Assembly: GCA_965153455.1 (NCBI GenBank)
Contig: OZ234493.1
Location: 27,704,213 to 27,768,212 of the forward strand
DNA length: 64,000 nucleotides
DNA from: Sphagnum compactum
Taxonomy: Eukaryota > Bryophyta > Sphagnopsida > Sphagnales
Direction of reading: 5' to 3'
Below the pieces are notes generated by a model, which saw nothing but the letters and a program-made list of their open reading frames with translations, had not been told where the DNA came from and ran no database searches. The position numbers were made by a program, and so were the translations under genes. This document shows positions 25,001 to 37,533 of this stretch, one piece after another (positions within the stretch are counted from its first letter, which is position 1; every line of letters starts with the position of its first letter).

Positions 25001-25433
25001 CACTAACCACATTATCGGATGGAGGCAGAGACCTCAAGTGTGTGCGATTCAGGTAGTTTGTCAATCTCATATTCCCTTTCCTTTTGTCTTTTTTCCTGCA
25101 CATTCAAAATTTCATGTGCAATCAAGACTTTCTGCTGTCAAATGTTTCAGTGCAGTGCACATGTAAAGCTATTTCCAATACTACATGGACATTCTGTTTG
25201 AATGCTGTATGAAGAAACTCTGCTCCAATAGAAGTTAATTGTCTGTTAAGCATTGGCTTATTTTCACCAGTGAATGATGTCATGTACCCTGCAGTCGAAA
25301 ATGTTTCAGTGAAAGGGAGGCAGAGCTATGGTGGGCAAACAATCAGGCAAGGGTCCATGAACAATATAACTTGTGTGGGCGAGTTGACAGGGTCAACAGT
25401 ACAACAGAACTTCATTCAGCATTCCATAGATAG
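22028..25433 (+). pseudogene. PRAF: 3' half of the PRAF-type gene (RCC1 repeats, FYVE, coiled coil, BRX)
   Basis: A large exon (about 22028-23645) encodes successive RCC1 repeats ([40 protein letters not shown] and further ones). It then encodes a FYVE finger with [19 protein letters not shown] and YRVCDPC. Next come exon 24011-24157 (coiled coil, SRAAKEVIKSLTAQ), exon 24491-25052 and exon 25295-25433. The last two join at a GT/AG pair to give a BRX domain ([14 protein letters not shown], then FSEREAELWWANNQARV). Lesions are a 1-bp frameshift near 22152, a second frameshift at about 23300-23364, TAG at 24056-24058 and a further frame change at about 24795-24840. Introns are retained, so this is not a processed copy. 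The 5' half lies inverted to the left. Confidence 0.88.
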
Positions 25434-26634
25434 ACATTTCCTGCAAGGCACATTGTTACCATCTGACACACATAGATACTGATCATACCTTGCGGAAAAT
25501 CTCTTAGACCTCATGTCAACAGACTTGTAATATTCAGAACTCTATGTCCATAAGCAGACGTAACTCTTTCTCTGCAATGAAAATTCAATTGTGGTTTTCC
25601 TTGCCATTTTTATCCAGTGACCTGCTCTGTAGAAAGCCCGAAATCAGCCTGAAATAATGTTGCTAGGGTGAGTCATGGGGGTTGGTGTAAGGAAGAGAAG
25701 AGAGCTCATAGCTTAGTTGTGAATTTCAATGCTGACATGCTACACTTTTTGGCAATATCACTGCTCCTCTGCAAAATTTGTTTGTTTTCTATTTCATCAT
25801 GGAAGCATGATGATGCCATTACATGTGAGGTCAATCCAAGGCTAATGCCCCAAAATGTTTCCAAAACTCACGATTGGACAATCTAATATTAGGGATTTGG
25901 TTAAAGGTAGATTTGGTTAAAGGGATGTCAACACCACTTCAAAATTGCTTGCCATCATCATAGTAGATATCCCAGTGGAATTTTGTGAAGAGAGTAAATG
26001 GAAAATGGATCCCTCAGATGAAGAGGCATTTCACCTCATAAAGTTGCTCCAAAAGTTTTATCAGTATCAGTTGGAACCCTTTATAGAATGCATCAATCAG
26101 AGCTCCAGAAGTTCGAATATGATTAGCTTGAATTGTTTGAAAAATGGCATCACTGGAGATCCCTCACCAAATGATTTGGCATGCAATTCAACAGATGAGC
26201 TCAATATTTCAGATTCAATGGATTTCTCTGTAAACAACCAAAATGTGACAATCAGGGACATTGATGTCTGGTTGTGATCAACAAGTTTGTCAGTTTGTCT
26301 GTGACAAACAAAAAGTGATGGTGGGGATGTTGGCATCTGATTGCAAAGAAATTCCATGAACAGATTAAATGGATTTGGGATTATGCCCATGAGAGGATCC
26401 AGTATATGTTGTTGCCAGTATTGAGAGAAAATTCTGTTCATAATGCCCCTTCCATTCTAAGTCTGCTCAGTGATGCAATAGACTTTCAAGTGGCAACTTG
26501 ATGGTAACATCCTGATCTGTATGAAAACAAGGCACTTGCAATTGCAAATTCTATATAGAGTGCAGGACTGAATGCCTGCACCTGACAAAAAATATATGGT
26601 CCATTTTGTGCACAATTATGTTTCTATATACCTT
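25434..26634. other. 3' flank of PRAF pseudogene
   Basis: This is probably the former 3' UTR and downstream DNA. An ORF at 25945-26277 (110 codons) has moderate complexity and an Asn/Ser-rich end, but I recognise no domain and do not call it a gene. Confidence 0.4.
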
Positions 26635-27416
26635 TCAGTAATAGAGCCCAAGCAAGGCAGCTCCCCCAACACCCTGAAAATCACCAGTTCCATCTGTAAG
26701 CCCTTTGACAAGCAGTGGAGAGGAAAATAGTATCAGTTAGCATCCTCAAAATCCACAGGACTGAGTATGTGTGCGGTTGTAGACAGTGCATTGGGATGCC
26801 TGAGGGAAACACAACCTAATGTGTTTGCATTGACACCCAGTGTGGTATCCTTTTAAACATCGCACTTCCTCACCTGGGAGGCAGTTTTTACCTGTGGACT
26901 CGCATACTGCAGATAGAAACAACCATTGCCCAATTCAATTTACTTACAATTTGCTTCCTAGCCTTGAACTTTTAGGGCAGGTACACAATATAGCAACTGA
27001 TAGGAGGAACATCTCCAAGAGCTCCAGGAAAAACCCACAATTCGTTGTACATGATCCATTTTCTAACAAAAGCACCCAGCTCATCCCTGAGATAAAGAAT
27101 CTAATAACAAAAGTAGTTTTGAGATAAGAAATCACTACTAGCTCGTGCAAAATAGCCACGATCGTGAGAGAAGGACAGGCTCTGCCAGGGGACAACCTTT
27201 ACCCATTCCAGCCTTAACTACACAATCTCTGACAGATGTGATTTGTTTAATAATGAGATAAATAATGACATGGACATGAAAAGAAGGAACCCAGATGTGC
27301 AGGACAAGATGTGAGATTTTAAGGAACTTACAGACAGGATTTTGGGTTTTAGGATCTGCTGGTGGTGTTAGCATGCGCCGCACAAACTGCTGGCCATGAA
27401 TGTCTCGTGATGTTAC
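26635..27416 (-). other. Two unassigned exon-like segments
   Basis: On the - strand, 27416-27332 reads VTSRDIHGQQFVRRMLTPPA followed by DPKTQNPV. It is bounded by a CAG acceptor and a GTAAGT donor. 26702-26635 reads GLTDGTGDFQGVGG followed by AALLGLYY and a TGA. It is preceded by a branch-like TGCTAAC, a pyrimidine tract and AAAG. Both look like coding exons, but I cannot name the protein, show that they belong to one gene, or find the other exons. Confidence 0.35.
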
Positions 27417-27984
27417 CTGCATTCAAAACATGGTAGAATGAACAGCTAAGAGCATTTTCTCAAGTAGCTGAAGACATTGTGGAAATCTGAAGATATTGTG
27501 GGTGCCAAAGAATAGGGAGACAATAACAACCCTCAGCTAGAATCTGTGTCTACTGCAATCTGGAGAGGTGGTCATTTGGGGTTTTCGTTGGGTTGGTACC
27601 TCTACTGATTGAGCATCGTCAAGGCCTTCAATGACCATAAATTTCCTGCCAACTTCTGCACTTCCAACACCCCTCACATGTTGGTCAAAACATCATCATA
27701 AACTGAGAACTCTGGACATGGATCTTTGCACACAAAACAGAGTTTTGAAGCCCAACCAGTGGGTGGGTGGGTGGAATGGGGTGGGGGGAAGAAGAGCATG
27801 CACCTGTTGCCACCAACAACAGCATTACGATCCCCATGACATCCCGGTAGTGCATTGTGTCACAAAGCTATGGGGGAACAACAATAAAATGTTCACTAAC
27901 TTTCCTTTCTCCACAAACAAATAGACCCAAGAAAGTGTCGATAAGAATGTGAGCGAAATGGATTGCTCAACAAAGTTTATTGCT

Positions 27985-27985
<1 letters not shown>

Positions 27986-28016
<31 letters not shown>

Positions 28017-28118
28017 GTAAGTGATGTAAGAAGAGGATTTAGATATGTGCAAAATAGTTGTGCAAGAGAGACACATACATACATGCAGAGAGAGAGAGAG
28101 AGATGCGAGAGAGAGAGA
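27986..28118. repeat. (CA)n and (GA)n microsatellites
   Basis: A pure (CA)n run covers about 27986-28014. Interrupted (GA)n runs lie at 28086-28118. A short (TC)n run of the same kind occurs at about 33540-33558. Confidence 0.9.
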
Positions 28119-28382
28119 GTAAGCTTGGCGACAACTGATTTGGTCTGTCAGAATCACTGATTAACACCAAATGGTGGGCCAGAATTAGAAAAAAAGATTT
28201 CGAATAAGAGAGACAGACCGTAGAGACTCGAGACTCAGGCAACCTTTTCTTTTTTTGGCTGGCTATATATAACCACAAAACTATTATTAAACATTAAAGG
28301 TGCTAAAGTCAAGTGCTTTTTTGAAGATTTTCTTGATCAAAATTTCAGTGAATCGCCATATGCCTATACATGGTTCAAGTAT

Positions 28383-28478
28383 GTAACCAAAAATTAAGAT
28401 GGATGTTTTTTTAAAAACTAACTTCATATTTAGGTAGTAGCCAAATTTGGCTGAATGCAACATCGCCACTTTGGCTAC
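28383..28478 (+). repeat. Small inverted-repeat element (GTAGCCAAA family), copy 1
   Basis: This starts GTAACCAAAAAT and ends CTTTGGCTAC, so its ends are near-perfect inverted repeats. It carries the perfect 14-bp palindrome AGCCAAATTTGGCT at 28439-28452. Its layout matches the copies at 28913 and 29180. Confidence 0.7.
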
Positions 28479-28912
28479 ATCACAAACACTGACAAAAACA
28501 AAGCACTGCTCGAGAGGTAGCCAGCCGGGGTGTTGGCGGTGGGGTAGTGGGGCTAGCGATTGAGCGGTGGAGCTTCAATCTCTAAGCTCTTCTCACCACA
28601 ATCATCTCAGCTTGGATCTTCCGATTCATGCTTCCCAATTCCACAGAAAATTAGAAGGGTTGGTAGAATTGCAGCATATGATCAAACCTCTTTACGACTG
28701 TCATGCATGATTCCTTCTGTGTACCGCCACCGCTCTTTTTCCAAATTAGAATCTCTGTGTTTTTTTGGACTAAATTTGGCCAGTTGGCTTTTTTTTCCCC
28801 CTCAAAATGGCTACAATATGTGTGTGTGTATGTGTTTTTTTGTTTTTGTAGTTGCCAGATTTCAACAAGTTTTTGGAAAAATCGCCAGACTTCTCTAGCG
28901 GGGTTTTAGCAT

Positions 28913-29016
28913 GTAGCCAAAAATATGAAGGATTCTTAAAATTTAAAAATCTTTCATACCTGGTGTATAGCCAAATTTGGCTGAATCTTCTTGTGGATGA
29001 TCGCTAGTTTGGCTAC
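28913..29016 (+). repeat. Small inverted-repeat element, copy 2 (best preserved)
   Basis: GTAGCCAAA at the left end and TTTGGCTAC at the right end are exact 9-bp inverted repeats. The same 14-bp palindrome lies at 28969-28982, followed by GAATCTTCTTGTGGATGATC. Total length is 104 bp. With no coding capacity and several copies, this is MITE-like. Confidence 0.75.
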
Positions 29017-29179
29017 AGCTCAAAATTGAAAACAAGCCCCGAGTCCCCTAGTCCCCCCAATATGAGCTTCTGAAACAGAAGCAGTCATTAGTCATTACCT
29101 CTGAGACACAAGCAATGGCCAATTAGTGCTTCAGAGACACAAGCATTCGCCATTCATTGCTTTGGAGACATAAGCATTT

Positions 29180-29280
29180 GTAGCCATAAACAAGAAGGTT
29201 GGTTAAAGATTTGTATTTCGTTTCTGGTTTATAGCTAGATTTGGCTAAATCTTCCTAGGGTTGATAGTCACTTAGGCTAC
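29180..29280 (+). repeat. Small inverted-repeat element, copy 3
   Basis: This starts GTAGCCATAAAC and ends CTTAGGCTAC. The central palindrome is degraded to AGCTAGATTTGGCT, followed by AAATCTTCCTAGGGTTGAT as in the other copies. Confidence 0.65.
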
Positions 29281-29616
29281 ACGAAGAAATTCCTTAGAAA
29301 ACACTGTTTAGTTATGCCAACAATAGGTAGTGCATTCATTTTCAAATTTCAAGATCAGCATACTAATTGACGCCATTCATGATTGATGTGTTACGCAATA
29401 GCAAGAGGAGTAGAATTGAGCCTAATTATTAGAGGCAGGATGATTGGGGGGAGGGGGGCGGGGGAGGAGACTCGACATGGACTTCTCTCCTTGCTTTTTG
29501 GTGTGGTTTGTCAGTTAAGAACACTGATGAGTGTATAAGAGAAGGGCTCCAAATGGGCCCCTTCCTACTAATGGCCTGGCTTGGCTGGCATTGCAAAATC
29601 AGGAAGGGTCCACTCC

Positions 29617-29807
29617 AGGGGTGATGGCTCAGTGGCATAGCCTCTGTCTTGGACCCTAGGATCTGAAAAGGGTTCTGGGTTCAAACCCACTAGTGCGTAG
29701 ATGAAAGTCTTGCTGGCCCTCTGCCATCAAACTTGACTGGGGGGTGGCAAAGGACTTGTCAGGTCAGGTCTGCTGTTTTGCTTCAGAAAAAGAAAGAAAA
29801 AAGAAAG
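29617..29807 (+). mobile_element. tRNA-derived SINE
   Basis: A pol III promoter is visible: A box TGGCTCAGTGG (29625-29635) and B box GGTTCAAACCC (29678-29688). A non-tRNA body of about 95 bp and an A-rich tail (AGAAAAAGAAAGAAAAAAGAAA, about 29786-29807) follow. The flanks AGGAAGGGTCC (29601) and AGGAAAGGACC (29811) may be an imperfect target duplication. The tRNA-like head does not fold as a functional tRNA gene. A weaker similar start, AGGGGTGATGG, recurs at about 29849. Confidence 0.75.
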
Positions 29808-29823
29808 GGTAGGAAAGGACCCA

Positions 29824-32800
29824 TTTAGACATTTGCTCCATATACCCAAGGGGTGATGGTCCTGAGGTGTAGGGAGCATATAGCTATAATTCTCGAAACA
29901 GGGAGCCTTTCCCTTTGCAAACAACTGCGAAAACTAGCTAAAATTAGTAAAATCCAACTGTCAAGGGGCCTTTTGAGTGCAATGCTCCCCACAGGCAGTC
30001 CTCTCAGCTGGGCAAAATTCTGCCTCACAATTGCTCTAAAGAACAAAGGCACAACTGGAACAGGTTTTTCTGGGTCATTGTAAAACACACGACCTCTGAT
30101 GGAAACATAATGGCTCTATTGGAGGAAACAACCACACTAGAGGAACCATAGGATAAGGGGACATAGCAGAAAATAGGAGACTTAAAGATAACATTCGAAA
30201 AACATACAGATATTGAATCGGACCTAAATATTGGTCCTAGGTCCTCAAGGAGTGGACGTCAGGTAGACGCTACTTTGATTGCAATGGCCCATATCAAAAG
30301 TTGGAGATAAAAATGAATGAATTGTCCCTCCCACAAGGAGGGGAAGTTAGGTACAAGTCAGTACTCCAAAGAGTGCAAGGGCCTGATTTCATATACTGTA
30401 GTACTGGGCTGGTTGGGCAGCAAAGTGCCTAATAATTGATAGATTTTTGTCATTTTTGGCAGTTAAAATAATAATGTTTTTCAACTCTAGGCACTGTACT
30501 AAGTAATGAAGCTAGTGTCCTTGAGGGGTTTTTTTCCAGATTTTCTGCATGGCATGTAAGAAATTTTCAGAATTTTTGGAAATTTCAAAAACGATTAATT
30601 TGTGCATAACCAGCCTAGGTTCTAGGGTAATAGACATTTGCAACTTTGTAACCTGTAATGGAAACCCATTTCCTAAATAGTATCAAATTGACTAAGTGAA
30701 AGGATATCCTATGCCTTCAGTGTCCCACAACAATTTATTAGCACAAGTATGCAATAGTTGTCAAGTTGTGTGTGCATGTAATTTCACCCCCTCAAAGAAG
30801 AAGCAAGTCCCTTGGGTGTCGATTTTGATAGTTATTCTTGATGTAGAAATGGAATGGGAAATAACCTTCAAGTTTACAATAGAGATATTTGTTCAAGTGC
30901 AAAAGCTTCAAAAGTTCATTTTTTGTGCCTGTAACTAAAATTAGCCACTTTGTTAGGAACTGGAATTTGGTGCTTTTTTTAGGATTTAGAAAAAAAGTGC
31001 AGAAAAAAAGTGGAGATCTCTTATGTTTCGAACTGAAAATAAAATGGCAACACATGTCAAAACTTACTAAAAAATTAAATGAATCCTTAAGATAGTTAAT
31101 GGCAGAGTAGACCTGATTGCTCATAAATATTGAAACAGCAAAGGAAGTAATTACGTGAACCTAGAGGAATAAGAAGGGGAATAACTTAATGAGATGACAA
31201 GAGGAACCAGAGCAACCTCTTTCTGGCTCCTCCATTATATCAGAAGTTGAAATTTAGGCAATTCTTTAATAAAAAAATTCTTGAGATTTCCTATGAGAAA
31301 AAAAAGTGACTACACTAAAAATGCTTTCTAGTGATATATTGCCAGTAAAAAATAAAACACCAGTGAAACTAGTCTAAAAGGAAACCTGGAAAGGACCAGC
31401 TTCTTGTGAAGCATGTTCTGCCTAGATCAACCCATTACAGGAATTGAACCCAAAGTAGGTGAAATTAGATATGAGAAATGGTGATAAATTTTGTTGGCGC
31501 AACACTTTAATATTCAGCCTTGAAGCTTCTCCAACCTTGAAGGTATGAGTTGTTCGAGTCAAAGGACACAAACTTGACTTAGGGTTTGCATGGTTTTCTA
31601 GAGTTTGCCTTGGATGTCGTTTGTGTATTTTGAAAAAATGGAACAAGATGTAATATAGATATGAATGTCAAACATTGATATTGACTTTGGCAACAGGTTA
31701 GAGAGGAAAGTAGAAAAATTTAGGAGTCCTGCTATATTTTGGGAACATGCCAGAACATATTGTCAAAATCTAGTGATTTAAAAAAATTTACTCATAATGT
31801 GACAACTTTGGGCCATTTTTTTGCTCTGCCCTCTTTTTGGTAGCCAGGATGTAAAAATTGCCCAAAAAAAGAAACTGCTGATTAGTGCACAGACAGGTTG
31901 AGCTGAATTGGAGTTGTAAATACAACACTTTTTTCCTTTGCACAATCCTTTTACTTACCCTAATATGTGAAGGATTGTCATTTTGGACCTAAGCTAAGTG
32001 CAAAATATGGGCTGCATTATAAAAGCAAATATGTCCATAATGTACTATCTTTTATGCTTGAATATGAATTGGGGAAGGTATAAGATAAACAACTTGAAGT
32101 ACATATGACCCATTAATAGCGATACTTAAATGCATTTATTTCACAATTGCTAAAATAGCACATGCTTAGAATACCCTTGTTTAATACTCTAAATCATTCC
32201 AATTATATTTGGAATCATAAGTAGAGGGGAAGAACAAATGGAATGGCCTTTGTCTAAATCTTTTGTTACAGCATTTGGGATGTACATACATACAAACATT
32301 GGGACTAATTTATTAATTACAATATATCAACCAAATAACCGCAATTAAAGACCTGAAAACATACACAACCAAAAAAAAGCTTTGGTAATTTCCAACTATT
32401 GGTACAGGTAACGGTAAACATTCAAAACAATTACCTAGTACCAGGAAAAGGTAAATCTTAAATATATACAAGCCAGTTAGGGTACACAGACCAGTCAGTT
32501 CAGGTATCTACTCTAAACCTATTTTATATACTCTTTGACCCTCAAGTATATATGTAAACTCGTTACCCACTCGACAAATATGCTTTACCCGTAAGCTGGA
32601 ATTAATTAAGGAGTATATTGTGAACTCATCAGGACCAACCTACCTCCTTGAGTTGGAAATTGTAATTAGTTACCTATTCCAAACCCCCTCAACAGTCCTC
32701 TAAACCTTTGAAACCCCATCTGACTTCTTGTAATCTGGAGCTACTAGAATACCATTTGCGCACAAATGAAACCTGATGTTGGCCATCCATTGATCCGCCC

Positions 32801-33073
32801 CATAATCTAGATGTACCGCTATAGTAAATCCAATCCTTCTCCTTCCCAGTAAAAAGTAAGTGGTTTATTGCAATATCTGTTAGATGGTACACAACAATTC
32901 ACAAACATTAGTGGTGCAGTAAACACAATACTTGAATTCTAGAGGAAGCTACCAATAAGCTAATGAAGAAAACAAACCTCTCCATATGACTAATTCCATA
33001 AGTCCCCCCATAGATTTGACAAGCCTAACAATGTTAGCAGAGGAGGAAAAATCTCAAGGAGTTTCACGCTTAC
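29824..33073. other. AT-rich intergenic DNA
   Basis: No gene supported. ORFs here (for example 30792-31124 and 32689-32892 on the - strand) have no domain that I can defend. 32689-32892 has non-random-looking residues but no identifiable family. Confidence 0.4.
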
Positions 33074-35190
33074 CTCTAAAGTGTGGATCGAATTATAGTG
33101 GACCTCTGCCCAAAAGCTCAAGTAAATTTCTGCACCACCCTATCATATGCAGTGTTAGATGCAGAAGTGGACAGGCATCACTCTCACATCAGTACAATGT
33201 AACTCATAAGATGTCTTCATGGACCTTCAGGTAAAGCTAGCAAGTTTAGAGACATTGCTTGCCATAGCCATGCACAAAGTTTGTTGATGAAATAAATGCC
33301 ACGCGTTGCAACAAGGGCTCCCATAAAGTATCACACCACGGGACTCTGGAGGATTTGGAAAACACGGTAGTGACCTCGCTTTGATTTTTGCTGTGTGGGT
33401 ACAATCTCAATAAAGCATGTGTCCTTGAAGGAGGTGACCAAAGAAATCCTCACACCATACTGCAACCCACCGCAACAGCTTTTTTAATGCTTTATCTCTG
33501 CGACTTGGAAGTTCAATTGTCGGGAAATCAGTCATTCTGCTCTCTCTCTCTCTCTCTCTTTGTTTCCATTTAAACTACAGATGGAGTCTCGGGTCTCAAG
33601 TCTATGGCACATGAAACATGATATGGAAAGTCTATTGGTAACCAGAAAAAAATCAGATGTAAATTCATTCCTCCGTAGTGTGACTGGCATATAGTTTCTC
33701 GGCATCTCATCTTATCTCACTATCTCTGTTTCTCACTGCACCACTTAATTCCTGTTTGACTGAGGAATACTCCCATCAAGAAAGACAGTAATGGTGCAAA
33801 CAAATCTGCAAAAGAGACATAGATGCATAATACAGGCTAGTGGAAAGCTAACATAATCAGCAGCAGCTTGCAGTGTTACATGATCACCCCATTCACCACT
33901 CCTGCAATTCATCAACTCCAGGTTATCATCTTCAGGACCATACAAAATCAACTCAAATCCAAGACACCTAGGACAGAAATAACAGCATACAAAGACAAAG
34001 GGGTTTGTAAACAGCAGACTTGGCCATTTTTTCCAGGTAATCCCCATACTCCATCTGGACGTAACCCGAATATGCATCCGGAGTCTTCCTGAGCTGCTCC
34101 CACCACCCACACATTGGATTTCCAAAAGAGCCTGATTACTGGTTGCATCCCTTCCTCTGATGACTACATAAGTTATTCCCCCTCAGTCAACTACTATCTA
34201 GATACAAACCAAGTTTACTTTGTTTTTGCCTCCCAAGCTTCCCTGTGTCCCACCTCCACCTAATGATGTCAAGTTGCACACCAGAATGACCAAAGGAAAA
34301 AGAACAAAGGAAGATAGATCTCCATGGTGTGTGTCAGTCAGTCCACAACTGTACATTGGATTTGATACCCATCCACTTTCTGCAGAAAGTAAAACTGAAG
34401 CTTCTGACACTGCACTAAGGCCCGAGGGAGGTGGCCATTTTCCTTCCCTAAGGAAATCCTCTACAATTAAAAACATTCCTTTGAAGTCAAATACCATCAC
34501 ACAATGGAAGGGCTCACAGAAAAGCTTAGATACCTGCTTAACCACTGAGTCTCTCACAAAGTTGTGATACTCAGGAGAGTGATAGAGCTGATCTGATAAT
34601 GCCCGAAACTGCCATCAGTTCAATCACCCAAACATGCAAAAGTAAATGCCTGCACCTAACACTTCCAGGTAAGTTTCAGCAGAGAACTTATCTGCTAGGT
34701 GGACTCCAAAAGTTGGACTTCCCTTCAAGCAACTTCTCCAGACCTCCCACATTCACTTAGCCTAAACCATTCATTCTTTTATCAATTTGGAGCAAATAAT
34801 CATTCAAGAACCCATCCAGATACGATTTGGAAGTTGCCACAACTACTTTTGGACACAAGGGTTGCTGTAACAATATCTTCAGCCTGCCAACAGAGTATCA
34901 CTGTCGTAGGATGCCTCTACACTCCAGCAGCAAGAAATAGTCACGCTACTCACCACCTTAGCCACATATAACGACTTGCAGAAATATTCCAGCATTATTC
35001 AATCCACAATTGATCTAGAAGACCTAATCCATGCCCGCATTTGGCAAGGATAATTTCTCCAATTGAAGTCCCAATAATATGGAAGGTGGGGAGGATAACC
35101 TGACAATTCCCATCACCTTCAATTTTCTGTTCACTCAGCCCATACAGGCTCAACCTGTTCTCCCTCCACCTCAAAACAGCCAACCCAACA
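33074..35190 (-). pseudogene. OTU-domain cysteine protease (deubiquitinase-like), decayed gene or fragment
   Basis: OTU proteases cleave ubiquitin chains. Four - strand segments follow the family order. About 35185-35100 encodes RLSLYGLSEQKIEGDGNCQ; the GDGNC block carries the catalytic Cys. 34608-34534 encodes FRALSDQLYHSPEYHNFVRD. About 33968-33853 encodes ELM..SGEWGDHVTLQAAADY. About 33110-33074 encodes LSFWAEVHYNSI, with the catalytic His. Splice signals fit most borders: CAG/GT after GDGNCQ, the FRALSDQ exon is exactly 75 bp, and a GTAAGC donor follows the last segment. The part linking the second and third segments and the TSFKDTCYIE-type segment (near 33200) look degraded, and no clean C-terminal exon is seen. 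I therefore call it a probable pseudogene; a diverged working gene is possible. Confidence 0.7.
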
Positions 35191-36568
35191 GGTTTATCTC
35201 ATTAGGAAAAGGGAATGTCACCACAAAATGGTCTTACAATGAATTCAACTGTGATCCCACTCTGGACACACAATACATTTCTCCTTGTACCCAAGTCAAG
35301 ACATCTGAAAAAGGAAGTAATGGATTAGATGTTTTCACCTGTCCAGCAAGCGTTGATGATCTTCTGAGGCAACCTTTGGAGCTGGGATATCCGCATTAAT
35401 TTTTGGAACATGCTGCACAGGTGTAGTCAACCTCCCCAGTAAACATGTGTTGAAAGCATTTGTTCTCAGAAAAATAGCCTGGCGATTGGAGTAAAAGATA
35501 GAGAGATTCAAATGAAAGCCAGATCTTGCTACAGATTGATCACATTATGTAATCCGCTCCATAAGGGAACTTGACAAAAAGCATGATGACTGAACTCATC
35601 TTGAATCTCTCCACAGAAAGTGTACTCCCCAAGCAACTGAAGCTGTAGGACTAAGTAGGAAAGTTGGGCATACAGGTAATGAGTTGAGCGTGGTAAGGCA
35701 TCTTGCCATTTCTCTGTCATGTGGGCGATCTTCAGAGAGTACCAGTGATTTTTGTGAGTCGTCCTCTTCCAACTTGTAATGAGGAGCTTTGTGAATAAAG
35801 CTTGAATTGGTTGAGTCCTGGTTCTCATCTTCAGCACTACAAATTCCCTCGCTTATTATCTCCATCTGTCCTTCATCCCAATACAGTATCACTCCATCTT
35901 GTCCCAAATGTGTTGAGACCTGGCTGCATCTTGTTGCCACAGCAACTCCACCTACCCAAATCTGTGACATCAATGCCTGCACCATTGCAAAACAGAAACT
36001 GACGCCTTATGTCCACCAAAGTCAAGTTGTTCAGTTCATAGAAGAACAATCTCACAAGATGCTAATCTAAAGCAAGCAGTTACAAAGTCGGAATGATAAA
36101 CCTGCAAATAAAACAATCTCAATAATTGGTATTGATGTCCTATTTGCTCAAGTTGAGGACTGTAACTCCCTTAATCTTATAATACCATGACTACAACCCA
36201 AGACAAGAAAAGATTAGTTCTGAAAAGTCACCCAGGTCATCTTTTCACTGCAATAAATAAGGACTTGCCACTGAACACAAACATGTCTCTTCCTCTCCAT
36301 AAAGTGCTAAATTGATGCTTTTGAGGGCCATCCTTGCTCATAGTTGACAAAATTATTGTGCTATAACTCCCTCATAAATTTTCAAGATCACAACCAAAGA
36401 AAGAAAATATGACTTTGGCATTGACAGAGTTAACTTGTAAACACACATGCTGAGAAGAATTACCATGACCTGAAAACCATGAACTAAATTTGTCATGCCA
36501 AATGCATTCGCATAGTATTTCAATCACGGGAAGAGCAAGAATAAAGCTCAGGCTACACCAAGCTAACA

Positions 36569-37150
36569 GTCTACCTGCAAGTGTTCAGACATAGGGACAA
36601 TAGGACCTGTGGCTTCTGAAGTTTTGGCAGCAACTAGTCTTTCAAACTCCCAGGTAGTTATAATTTTATCATTGGCAACTGTGTTTCGCAGATGCAGTGT
36701 TGCCGTATCCAGAATCCTATAAGGCCTATTTGTCACACCGCAAACCACAGACAAGTTACCATCATCTCTTCATGCATCATATCATTCCATGACTCAACCT
36801 TCACAAATTCACTAGGGCATGGCATACCCATGCTTGAGGAAAACCTAATTGATGAGTGACAAACTTCTGTGAATGACTCATCAGCTCCGTGATCCAAAAC
36901 TGAAAAAAGACTTGTAAAACTGACATAAATCTAACAGGCAGGCCAATGAAGTCAAAGCTTTGACTGAGAAAAAAGCTTCAAAAAATTCTGATACCTCAAA
37001 GGAATGTAGTTGCAGACTCTCCCTGTTCTGAAGAACGTCCTTTTCACATAGCCCAGAAATCAAGAATCCTGTACAATTCGCATGCACATATGGATCAGCA
37101 GCCCTCCAGGGACAAGCAGTATATTCTGCAGTCCTTGTCAAAAGAAACAC
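36569..37150 (-). other. Two candidate upstream exons
   Basis: On the - strand, about 37150-36996 reads a segment ending in VLQNRESLQLHSFE before GTATCA. About 36735-36578 reads VTNRPYRILDTATLHLRNTV and ends SEHLQ before GTAGAC. They lie upstream of the OTU segments on the same strand and could be its 5' exons, but I recognise no domain. An acidic segment at about 35900-35700 (YWDEGQMEIISEGICSAEDE) may be another. Confidence 0.3.
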
Positions 37151-37533
37151 TTAGAAGATATATATCTGTATTGAAACATTTTCAATGCATCAACCAGCAG
37201 TGTGAGGGACCGTCTCATTGCAGTAAAACTGCTTCCCTGGTTACGTTGTGTATGGATGTGTAACTGAGAACGGCAAAAAGATATCGTCACGATTGTCCAA
37301 TACAAGAACAAATCAACAAAAAAGGTTCACTGCAGCTGCTAGCCAGACTCATCCAATGTGCAACCGGCCACAATACAAATTCCTTAAACAAGATCGATGT
37401 CAGCCAGCTCAGAAACGCGAACTGAGACTACGAATCAACAACAGCCGATGCAATGACCGAAATTCTGTAGACGAAAGATCGCAACAAAAAACCTTGAAGC
37501 ACGCAGCTTGATGTGATATACAAGACAAGAAAC

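Noticed and set aside
25945-26277. 110-codon ORF downstream of the PRAF half
   Set aside because: No domain, no splice context; reported only as flank.
28560-28750. Ser/Arg-rich ORF resembling a plastid transit peptide
   Set aside because: It begins at a non-ATG codon and has no downstream mature domain; it lies between small repeats and I found no splice partner.
29625-29688. Possible tRNA gene from A and B boxes
   Set aside because: The head does not make a tRNA cloverleaf and is followed by a SINE body and A-rich tail.
32689-32892. ORF with WIYYSG...RKWYSSSS, first thought to be a copia protease or integrase piece
   Set aside because: Key residues (DSG, HHCC) are absent and no neighbouring retroelement sequence is visible.
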